Below are positions 51,876 to 60,800 of a stretch of DNA of 64,000 nt, one piece after another (position 1 is the first letter of the stretch; every line of letters starts with the position of its first letter). Source of the DNA: Solirubrum puertoriconensis. Lineage in GTDB: Bacteria > Bacteroidota > Bacteroidia > Cytophagales > Hymenobacteraceae. A program made the translations under genes and the position numbers. The notes under the pieces are model-generated. The model ran no database searches. It was not told the DNA's origin and worked only from the letters and a program-made list of their open reading frames with translations. The stretch spans positions 310,003 through 374,002 of the forward strand of contig NZ_LNAL01000006.1 of the NCBI RefSeq assembly GCF_001483135.1, read 5' to 3'.

Positions 51876-52421
51876 ATGATGAAAAAAGTTCTACTCGCCC
51901 CGTTGCTCTGCCTTGCAGTGCTGCTTATGGCCGCCCGGCCCTTCGCTGAAGTGGAGCTCATCAAAAAGCGCGTTCTGAGCGAGCGTGTTGAGATTCTGAT
52001 CCCGAAAGGTTTCGAGGTGATGAGCGAGCAGCAGATGGATTTTCTCTACGCCAAAGCGCAGAGCCGTCCTAGCGTCATCTACACCAACACCTCGCACGCT
52101 AGCCTGTCCTTCTCCTACACCGATAACACGGCCGACCAGGACATGGTGGACATGTATGCGGCCAACTTTATGAAGACGTACCGGAAGCAGTACTCCGATG
52201 CCACGTTCTTCGCCGACGGTGTGCGCGAAATCAACGGTCGCAAAGTTGGTTTCATCGAAATGATGAAGCCTGAGCTGGGCCACCAGGTTTACAACCTGAT
52301 TTTCTTTACTGACGTGGAAGGCCGTCTGCTGATGTGCACCTTCTCTTGCCCCGACCGCCAAAAGCCGGAGTGGGAATCGGTAGCCAAGCAAGTAATGGGC
52401 TCACTGCGCAGCAATAGCTAA
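51876..52421 (+). CDS. Secreted protein, DcrB/PsbP-like size and pattern
   Basis: 181 aa starting MMKKVLLAPLLCLAVLLMAA (signal peptide; the second ATG at 51879 is an equal alternative). The mature part is alpha/beta: RVEILIPKGFEVMSEQQMDF, then SLSFSYTDNTADQDMVDMYA, FFADGVREINGRKVGFIEMM and a closing WESVAKQVMGSLRSN. The 'IPKGFEVMSE ... GLW'-like plan resembles DcrB/DUF1795/PsbP-type lipid or metal-related periplasmic proteins, but this is a weak call. No neighbour gives a clue; it ends at a terminator. Confidence 0.7.
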   Translation: MMKKVLLAPLLCLAVLLMAARPFAEVELIKKRVLSERVEILIPKGFEVMSEQQMDFLYAKAQSRPSVIYTNTSHASLSFSYTDNTADQDMVDMYAANFMKTYRKQYSDATFFADGVREINGRKVGFIEMMKPELGHQVYNLIFFTDVEGRLLMCTFSCPDRQKPEWESVAKQVMGSLRSNS

Positions 52422-52452
52422 ACAGCTTGGCTGCAAAGCCGCTGTTTTATAC

Positions 52453-52492
52453 ATCCCAGAATTGTCCGTTCCACCTCGGATGATTCTGGGAT
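52453..52492 (+). terminator. Hairpin terminator
   Basis: ATCCCAGAAT pairs perfectly with ATTCTGGGAT, with an inner TCCG/CGGA stem, 32 bases after the stop at 52421. Confidence 0.75.
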
Positions 52493-52545
52493 GATTGCTT
52501 TATGCCGGGTTGTAAGCAGTGTGTCGACAAGGCTCAAGGCAATTG

Positions 52546-53844
52546 CTAACGCTGCTCTTGCAGCTGGTTTAAGAACTCCGTCGCTAGCCTGAATATACCT
52601 TGAAAGCCTGTGAGCGGCAAGGTTGCGGCGCGGTCGTATACATCGTGGTAGTGCGTGGGCGTGCCGCGCAGGTACACAAAGAAGGAAGGAACACCGGCCT
52701 CAGAGAAGGGGTAATGATCGGAGTTGGCAGCGCGGCCCCTAGGTGCGATATCGGGCAAGTACTTGCCTTGCTGGTTAAGGCGTACTAATGATTGATATTC
52801 CGACTCGTGCAGACGCCCGTTTACCACAGTGGCACCGGCCTGGCCGGTGCCTTCCAAGTCGAAGTTCAGCAAAAACCGGATGCTGCTTAACGGCTTCAAT
52901 GGCTGTTGCACAAAGTAGCGCGAACCCACTAAGCCTGCTTCTTCGGCACCAAATGCCAGAAAAGCCACCGAGTACCTAGGGCGGTGCTCGGCGTAGTAGG
53001 CGGCTAGCTCCAGGAGCATGGCTGTGCCGCTGGCATTGTCGTTGGCGCCCGGAAAATAAGCGCGCTTGCCCATGCGCCCTAGATGGTCGTAGTGCGCTGT
53101 GACAACCAGGAAGGAGTCGGGCTGCACGCTGCCCCGCACCATTGCCACCACATTCTGGGTGGTATACGATGCCTCTAATTGGGCCGCCACATCGAGCGAC
53201 ACCGTTGTTCTTGGCGTGATCTGCTGGGGCCAGCGGCTGGCCAATACCTGCAGACGAATCTGCGCAGCTTGTTGCCCCGTTACGGAAGCCGTAAGCTTGT
53301 CGGGCACGAGAACAATGCGGGCGGCAGCCGAGGCTAAGTGGCGCTCGAAAGCAGCGGGCAGCGTGCGTATGCGTTCGGCATCGCGCTGCCGCAGCACCAG
53401 TATGCGCCCGCGCAAAGAATCGGTCAAAAAGCGGTAACCTGCTTGCTCGTTGGTGAAGATGAGCGTATCGAGCGATACTATTGGGCCGCGCAACCTGCCC
53501 GGGCCAGAGGATGGCTCGGCAATAAAGTCCACGCCCGCGCGTAGCGGGTGCTTGCCTACCGTAAGCTGCAGCTTGCCGGGGAAGGTGTTCACCGGCAGCT
53601 GAAACGACTGAAAGTAATCGGGGGCAAGCGGCTCTAGCTTGAGGGCCTCAAAACGGCGCCTGATGTAATTGGCTGCTTTACGGTCGCCGCGCTGCACGTA
53701 GCCGCGGCCGTGGAGCTTGGGGCTGGCTAAATACGCCACCGTTTGGCGCACCCGTTGCATGTCCTGAGCGGTGGCGTTGCGGCTAGGTACAAGCCCGAGT
53801 AGCAAGGCTGCGCCTAGTGAGCAAAGGCTGCAGCACCTAGGCAT
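52546..53844 (-). CDS. Secreted M28 family zinc aminopeptidase
   Basis: 432 aa from the ATG at 53844 (MPRCCSLCSLGAALLLGLVP, signal peptide); ATGs at 53865 and 53883 would add residues before it. Metal motifs in family order: AHYDHLG, PGANDNASG, FGAEEAGLVGS, NFDLEG and HYHDVYD. A PA-like insert (residues about 110-215) precedes the zinc domain. It releases amino acids from peptides in the periplasm or outside. It overlaps the upstream vanZ-like gene by 8 bases, and its start codon is followed by CCT AGG (Pro-Arg). Confidence 0.93.
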   Translation of the reverse strand: MPRCCSLCSLGAALLLGLVPSRNATAQDMQRVRQTVAYLASPKLHGRGYVQRGDRKAANYIRRRFEALKLEPLAPDYFQSFQLPVNTFPGKLQLTVGKHPLRAGVDFIAEPSSGPGRLRGPIVSLDTLIFTNEQAGYRFLTDSLRGRILVLRQRDAERIRTLPAAFERHLASAAARIVLVPDKLTASVTGQQAAQIRLQVLASRWPQQITPRTTVSLDVAAQLEASYTTQNVVAMVRGSVQPDSFLVVTAHYDHLGRMGKRAYFPGANDNASGTAMLLELAAYYAEHRPRYSVAFLAFGAEEAGLVGSRYFVQQPLKPLSSIRFLLNFDLEGTGQAGATVVNGRLHESEYQSLVRLNQQGKYLPDIAPRGRAANSDHYPFSEAGVPSFFVYLRGTPTHYHDVYDRAATLPLTGFQGIFRLATEFLNQLQEQR

Positions 53845-54286
53845 GAGTGCTGGCTTTGGCGGCATGCGTGGAGGCAGGTACATCCCACCAGCGGCGAATA
53901 AGCCACATCAGCAGCAGGCCAGCCACAGCGCCTAGGCTGTCGCTGATCATATCCGTCCACTCACCTAGGCGGCCGAGGTCCATGAAGGTTTGCACCAGCT
54001 CGATGAATGCCCCAAGCAGGGTGCACACCACCAGCACCCACCAAAAAGCCCGCCGGCGCAAACTCGGGTAAAGTCGTTGCCGGCGGGCAGTAAGGATGTA
54101 GAGCACGGCCGTAACCACAAACATGCCGGCGTGGGCCGCAGTATCGAACGACAGCAGCTCCCAGTGGGGCAGCGGTGGCAGCTGATTCAGTGGGCTCAGC
54201 GTGCCCCAGAGCATAAAGGCCGTCCAGGCTACGGATAGCAGCAGCCAGACCCGGCTTCCGGGCAAAATAGTGCGCGGTTGGGTCAT
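53837..54286 (-). CDS. VanZ-like membrane protein
   Basis: 149 aa with four hydrophobic helices. VanZ-like marks: DTAAHAGMFVVTAVLYIL near residue 48 and LGAFIELVQTFMDLGRLGEW with DMISDSLGAVAGLLL near 95. Its role in Bacteroidota is unknown. It lies 17 bases after gcvH and overlaps the M28 gene by 8 bases, so the three form an operon. The stop TAG is inside the CCTAGG at 53836-53841. Confidence 0.88.
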   Translation of the reverse strand: MTQPRTILPGSRVWLLLSVAWTAFMLWGTLSPLNQLPPLPHWELLSFDTAAHAGMFVVTAVLYILTARRQRLYPSLRRRAFWWVLVVCTLLGAFIELVQTFMDLGRLGEWTDMISDSLGAVAGLLLMWLIRRWWDVPASTHAAKASTHA

Positions 54287-54303
54287 GGCTTCGGCAGGTG
54301 TAA

Positions 54304-54684
54304 TTAAGCGCCTACCAGTTCACCGTACGCTTCGGCCGTCAGCAACTCGTCGATTTCAGCAGGGTTGCTGATCGAGATTTTGATCATCCAGCCGTCGCCG
54401 TAGGGGTCGGAGTTTACCGTCTCGGGAGCGTCGCCCAAGGCAGGGTTTACTTCCAACACCGTGCCCGTGAGCGGGCTGAACAGATCGGATACTGTTTTCA
54501 CGGCCTCAACCGTGCCAAATACTTCGTCTTTGCTTACTTCCTTGTCAACGGTGTCGATGTCCACGTACACGATGTCACCCAGCTCTTTCTGGGCAAAATC
54601 AGTGATGCCCACGTAGGCAACATCACCTTCAACGCGGATCCACTCGTGCTCTTTGGTGTACTTCAGGGTGCTGGGCAGGTTCAT
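54304..54684 (-). CDS. gcvH: Glycine cleavage system H protein
   Basis: Carries the lipoyl arm that shuttles the methylamine group between the P, T and L proteins. 126 aa from the ATG at 54684; an upstream TTG at 54693 would add three residues. The lipoylation site Lys63 lies in [19 protein letters not shown], and the fold ends with [16 protein letters not shown]. gcvP and gcvT are not in the window. The order sprA-gcvH-vanZ-like is common in Bacteroidota. A TACCTTTG box at 54734-54741 may be its promoter. Confidence 0.96.
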   Translation of the reverse strand: MNLPSTLKYTKEHEWIRVEGDVAYVGITDFAQKELGDIVYVDIDTVDKEVSKDEVFGTVEAVKTVSDLFSPLTGTVLEVNPALGDAPETVNSDPYGDGWMIKISISNPAEIDELLTAEAYGELVGA

Positions 54685-54733
54685 GTCAGGCAAAAACGGA
54701 AATGTAGAATGGGAGTTGCGGCTTAGCCGCGGC

Positions 54734-54741
54734 CAAAGGTA
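54734..54741 (-). promoter_or_regulatory. Promoter -7 box for gcvH
   Basis: TACCTTTG on the minus strand, 49 bases before the ATG at 54684. The -33 TTG is not clear. Confidence 0.5.
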
Positions 54742-54785
54742 AGCTTTAGGCGCTTTGTGCGCAGCCTAGGTGCCGCATAAAAAGC

Positions 54786-54824
54786 AGCGGGCCCGGCACG
54801 CACATACGGCGTACCGGGCCCGCT
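54786..54824 (-). terminator. Terminator after sprA
   Basis: AGCGGGCCCGG pairs perfectly with CCGGGCCCGCT around a 17-base loop, 17 bases past the sprA stop on the minus strand. Confidence 0.75.
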
Positions 54825-54841
54825 TGGTTGCTACTTGGCTT

Positions 54842-57800
54842 TTACTGCGACAAGCTGTAGCGCAACTGAATACCGCCTTCGGTGGCGGCGTTCTTGTAGG
54901 AGTTGCTCACCACTTTCGGCTGCGACACGTTGCGCGTGAAGAAGAACTGCAGGTTCAGGCGCTGGTTAACGACGTAATCGATGGTGGGGCGCAGCTGAAA
55001 TTGGCGGTTGCCGTTGGTAACCTGCTGCTCGGCGCGGCCTATTGGGCCCGGGTCGCCGGTGCTGGGGTCGAGGCGCGCGATATCCACGATGCTGCGCTGG
55101 AACGTCACGTTGTCGCGGATGGAGAGGTCGAGGCGGGCGTTGAGCTCGTTGCGAAGTACGCGCTGCTCACCCCCGATGCGGAACGGAATGCGGAAGCGGT
55201 TGGTGGTGTAGCCTAGGCCAATGGTGAGGGTTTTGTTGCGTAGCTCGGTTACCTGCGCATTGGTTGTGTTCAGGAACAGGTTGCGCTCCAAACCGTAATC
55301 CACGCGGCCGTTTACTTTTTCCAGCGTCTGGAAGTTGATACCCACTAGCGGCGTCAGGCGTTCAGTAATGGTTACTTGGTTCACCACGTAGTACGGTACA
55401 TACAGCTTATCCTGATTAATCTGTTCGGAGAAGCCTTGCGGCTCACGGTCGTAGAGCGTAGAGGTGGTGTAGCCCAAAACCTGGTACTCCGAGGAGTACT
55501 GGTGCGTAATCGATACCGAGCGTAGGTATTGCTGCACGAAAGGGAGGTTAGCCAAGCCGTTGTAGTCGATGCGCCAGTTGGGCAGCGGCAACTGGCCAAA
55601 CGGGTTGAAACGCTTAGCCTTGTGCCCCGACGACGAGCGGCCACGATATGCATCGATGAAGGCCGGAATCAGCACTTCCTGCGAGTTGTAGCCATAGTAG
55701 CCGTTGTTGATACCAGCTTCTTGGCTTGCCTGTTGCAGGCTCTCGCGTACGGGCTGTCGGTTCGCCACAAACCGGTTAAACGACTTCGACGCATTCTGAC
55801 GGTTTACGTCGCCAAACAAGGTGTTCAGGGCGAAAAACGAGGTGCTGAACGTGCCCGAACCGAGCGGCAAGCGCGGTGCCAGTGCAAACTCGCCAGTATT
55901 TGGGTCGATGAAGGGCTGCAGGTTAATGGTATCGACGGCCAAGCGGTAAAACACCTCGCGGTTGCGCACTTTCTGGCGTCGGATGTCGAGCTGAATGTTG
56001 AAGTCGCGGAAAGGTTCCAAAGCCGTGCGGGCGTTCAGGTTTTCCGTTTGCAACGAGCTCAGCGGCGTGTTCAATAGGTCGCTGCGCTGCGTGTACCAGC
56101 CGCGCGAGTTGGCCCGGTTGTACAGGTAGTCGAGGTCGTATTGCTGACCTAGGATAAACGGTATGCCTGGCGCCGAGAAGTCGGTGTTCAGGCCGAAGAA
56201 GCGGGTACCCGGCAGGTAGCCCGGCAGCAGCGTGCCCGAGGTGCGGGTGTAAGTAAAGTTCAGCGAGCGGGCCGTCATCAACGAGCGCAGCACCGCTTTC
56301 AGGGCACGCAACTCGGGACCTTTGGCCGAGTCGGCGGCCTCGGGCGTTTGGGCACCTAGGGCATCGGGCGCGTTGCCGCGGCGCAGGCGCTCAATCTCGG
56401 AGCCGGGCTGCCGGCGCTGCGCAGTTGGGGCCGGAGCGTTGTTGATGATGTTGAGGAAGCGCACCTTGTTGTACAGCTTCACCAGATCGATGCGGCCGTT
56501 GACATTAATGTCCTGGTTGTTCTGAATTGTGTTGCCGATGTTGACTCGCTGAGTAAGCGTGTCGTTCAGGCCGCCAACCGGAGCCCGCAACGCCGTGGAG
56601 GCCGCTTGCCACGAGTAGTTAGCGGCATAGCGGGTGTCGGCCGAAAGCCAATCGGTAAGCGGAAACTTATCAAGCGGCAGGCGGTAGGTAAGGGCAATGG
56701 TTTGGTTGAAGTTAGTGGTGCGGCCGCCGCGCTGAAAGTTGCGGCGCAGCAAATCCTGGTTGCGCTGGGCCTCCGGCGAATCGCCGATGGAGCGACCAAT
56801 GCCTTCATCCACACTGCTGCGGTTGTTGGCGGTGTAATCCAGAATCAGACTTTTCGTGAGGTCCCACTTCAGGTCGTAAATGCGGTTGATGAAGAAGCTT
56901 TTCTGGAACACACCCGGTATACCATCGGGCGAGGGTACCTCGCCCGGTACCAGCGTGCGCTGCAAGAAACGCTCGTTGTAGCGGCGGTCTAGGTCGGCGC
57001 GGAAAGCAAAGCGTGAGGGCAGGGGCGTGAAGTTCAGTTCCTGCAAAAACTTCAGGTACGGCGAGTCGAGTGCCTTTACCGCGCTCAGCGGCGCATACGA
57101 CTTGGGCGTGGGCTGGTAGGTGTAGGCCAGCGCACCGGTGTAGGTGCGGGTAAAGTCGCGGTCGGTGCGGATATCGGTGTGCAAACGCTCGGTAAGCGAG
57201 TAGCTCACGGCTAGGTTCTCCACATCGTAAGGCCGCACCTTCTTGTCGGGGTTGTTGCGTTCCTTCCGCACGTTCAGCAGGCTGATGGAGCGGCTGCGCG
57301 TTTGGTCGGTTACCTCGCGGCGGTAAGCGGCGCGGTCTTGCTCCGAGTCGAACTTCTGCAGCGACTGCTCCAGCGGCGTGTCGGGGTCGAGCGGGTCGTA
57401 CTTAGGCGAGCGGCTTTCGTGGCCGGCTTGCAACAGCACCGGCACACGCAGGCCCAACTGCTCGGGCAAGAATTTATCTACCGCTACGGCGGCATTCACG
57501 TCGCCGCGGGCAATGTTGTCGAGCGAGCGTTGCGAAGGACGGTCTTGTAGCGCACCAAAGCCCACCGAGGTGTAGCTGCCGGTAGCCGTAATGTTAGCTA
57601 CGTCGGCCAGGCGCGTGTTGAAGCGTGCCGTAGCGGCCCAGCCGGGGTTCTGATCGAAATTCAGCACGCGTAGCTCGTCGGCCCAGAGGCACAGCGACTG
57701 GTCGGGGCCCTGGCCGTTGTCGGAGGGATTCTGCACACCAATCATCAGGCCTTGCAAGGCGCTCAAATCGGGGTTGCCCAGCACCGTGATAACGGCTCCG

Positions 57801-60800
57801 TTGGCCAAAGTCTTGGAGTAGGGTACCAAGAAGCTAGCCCGCGCTTGGTTACGCTCAGCTTTTACATCGATGAAGTCCTGCAGGGCAATGTCGATGCGGT
57901 TGGCTACGGGCCAAATCTGGTCGGCGGTGGTAGCGCCGGGGCGAGTAACCTCCAGCGGCAGCGTGTACTGGTAGTAGTTCTGGGTGTAGTCGGTACCGAA
58001 GCGAACAAAGCCTTGGGTTTGGCCGTCCTGCAGGTTGCGGTTTTCGCTTTCGGCGTGCAAAAACAGCTTCAGGCGCTTGTAACGGAGCAGGTCGAGGTTC
58101 ACGTTTTTGTAGGCGGCTTTGGCGTAGCCGTCCTTCAGCCCCTCCACGCACAGGCGCAACGACTGCTCGTTTTGCTGACGGTTTACGGTGCTCGAGCCGT
58201 ACTCACGGTCGCGCTGAATGCCCGGCGGCGTTACGTACGGAATGGCGTCGCTCTGGCCGCTGGTAGCGCCGTTTTCCTCCACGCTCACCGTCGAAATGGC
58301 GAAGGCGTCGGCGTCGTTCGTCACGTTGATGGGCTGCCCGCTGTTGGGCTGCGCAATCACGCCTAGGTAGCGGCGCCATTGGTTGGCCACAAACTGCATC
58401 TGCACAAAGCGCAGTACCGTGGGCTGCTGCCAACCGGTGAGGTACATCCGGATAAAGCGAATCGATTTAAAGCCGAACTCGCTGTTGGCACCCTGAATGC
58501 CCGAGTACTGCCGAATCGGAATGCGGAACTGGTACCACGTTACCTGGTCGCCGTTTACAGGGCGCGTAACCTGGTCGACGATGAAGTTTTCGCCCACGCG
58601 TAACTGGTCGGGGCGCAGCGGCACGCGGTATTCGTAGTAGCGCTCCGTGTCGTTGATGACGTTGTCGCGGTTCAGGTCTTCCTTGTCGGGGTAAGCCGTG
58701 GAGCTCTGCGTGCCGTCGGCGCGCGAGTTGCCCTCCATGCCGTTGAAATCCTTGTAACGACCTAGGATTTTCACGTCGGCCTGATCGAAGGAGCCGTCGA
58801 GGTGGTGGCGGAAGTTATCGGCCGAGGGGTCGGCGAAGGAGCTGTAGCCCGGAATGCTGGCAAAGAACTGCTGCTCCTCGGTTTGCGTCAAGCCGTCGAG
58901 GCCTATATCCTGCCGCTCGCGGCCGCCGGGGGCGGTGGAGAAGGCATCGGTCAGGAATTGCAACCGCGTAGCCTGCCCCCAATCCGTGCGCTGCACGTTG
59001 GTTTGGTCGTTGGTATCGGGCAAGCCGTTCTCAAACTCGTACACACCGTCTTTCAGCAGGTCTTCGGATACCGAGCCTAGGTTAAAGTACAGCTCGCCGC
59101 CCGAGGTGTTCGGGCCGCTGGGTGTGCTGGGGTCCGAGTCGTCAACGGTATTGTAGTTCTTGCCGCTCTGGTTTTTGATGAAGGGGTCCATCAGCCAGAA
59201 CTCCAAGTACTCCACATTGGCATTGTCGAAATCGGTATCGAACGTGATTTCGCGCGAAATACCACCGTAGTGCGACGCCGCTGGCGAGGTCAAAAAGCGT
59301 CCATCGCCTGAAACCCGCGGCGAGTAGTTGTACTGCCCGCGCTCGGTAGGGTAGTAGGCCAGGTCGAAGGTGTTTTCGTAGGTGTTACCTAGGGCGCCGT
59401 TGTCGCGGTTGGGGAATACCTCCGAGCGCGTTACCCCGCGGGAGTAGTGGTTTTTCAGGTCCTCCACGCCGATGTTGCCCGGCTTGGAGCGGCCGTTGGT
59501 GAAGTACGTCTGGTCGATGGTGTACCAAGCCAGCTTGGCGCGGCGGTAGCTGTATTGCAGGCCGGGCAGGTTGGCACCTAGGGGAAGCGGGGTAGTGGCC
59601 AAGCGCCAGGTGCTGGTCGAGTTCAGACCACCTAGGGTAAACGGCGTGCGGGCATTCTCGAAGTCATCGAGGTAAGAGGCGCCGTCTTCGCCGCGGCCCA
59701 GCTTCGACTGCCCCGGCACAAACTGCGCAAACTCGCCGCTGAAGGCAACCGACGAAGGCGCCTTGGTGCTCACGAACGGCAGCGCATCGAGGTACTTGGT
59801 AAGCACCCGCGATTCGCGGCGCATGTTCACGTCGAGGCCGTAAATGGTGTTGTTGCCCGGTTCTTCACCTATGTTCACGCGATTGATGCCGGGTGCCTGG
59901 TTTTCGAGCAGGTGCAGCACTGTACCCCCAAAGTTGAGGTCCTCCGACACACGGTAATCGAGGCGGGCGCCCAGCAGCTTGCGCGGCAGCACCTGCACCA
60001 CGGCGTCGCGCTCAAATTGCACGCGCAGCTCGTTGGCCGAGTTCAGGTAGCTCGGGTTCAGGATTTTTACCTTGGCCTGGTCGTAGAACACCTGATAATC
60101 GGTGCCCTCCTGCAGCAGCGTCGAGCCCGAGTATACGCGCACCGAGCCTTCCGGAATCCGAATGCCGGGCAGGGTAATTTCGTCGCTCGAAGTAGCCGCG
60201 TAGCGGCCCTTCAGGAAGAACTTGTCTTTCTCTTGCCGCTGCTGCGCATCGCTTTGCACCTGCGTGTACAGCTCGGGGTACACGTAACGGCGGATGAGGG
60301 CATCCTCGCTCGGGTTGAACTGCGTTTGCAGGTAGGAGCCAAACGGCTCAATCACCGGGAAAATAACGCGGCCCTGTTCCGGGTCGATGGTTAGGCCCGG
60401 CAAGAAGTCGAAGTTGCCGTCGGAGGGTCGGTCGTTGTTGGGGTTTAAGTTGTCGAGGTTGAAAACCTGCGTCAACGGCACGTTTTGGATTCGTTCGCCC
60501 TCTTTCAACGACAATAAGTCGAGGCCGGTGATGTCGTCCTTGTAGATGATGTCGAGGCGGAACTGGTCGCGGCTGAGCTGCGAGGCGTTCAGCGCGTAGA
60601 TGTTCTTCATCATCAAATCGAACACCGGCAAATTGCGCGTTTGCAGGCGGTCGTTGTTAGGGTTCTGCGCAGGGTCGGCCAGGCCAACGCCGGGGTTGGT
60701 GGCGCGCAGCAGCTTCAGGAAGATGACGCCCGTGTCGGGCACGTTGCCGTATTCGGTAACCGTTTCGCCAATCTGGTAGGTGCGCCCGTTGAACAGGTAT

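Noticed and set aside
54786..54824. Riboswitch near gcvH
   Set aside because: The structure lies downstream of sprA on the minus strand and is a simple GC-rich terminator; no glycine-riboswitch-like core is seen.
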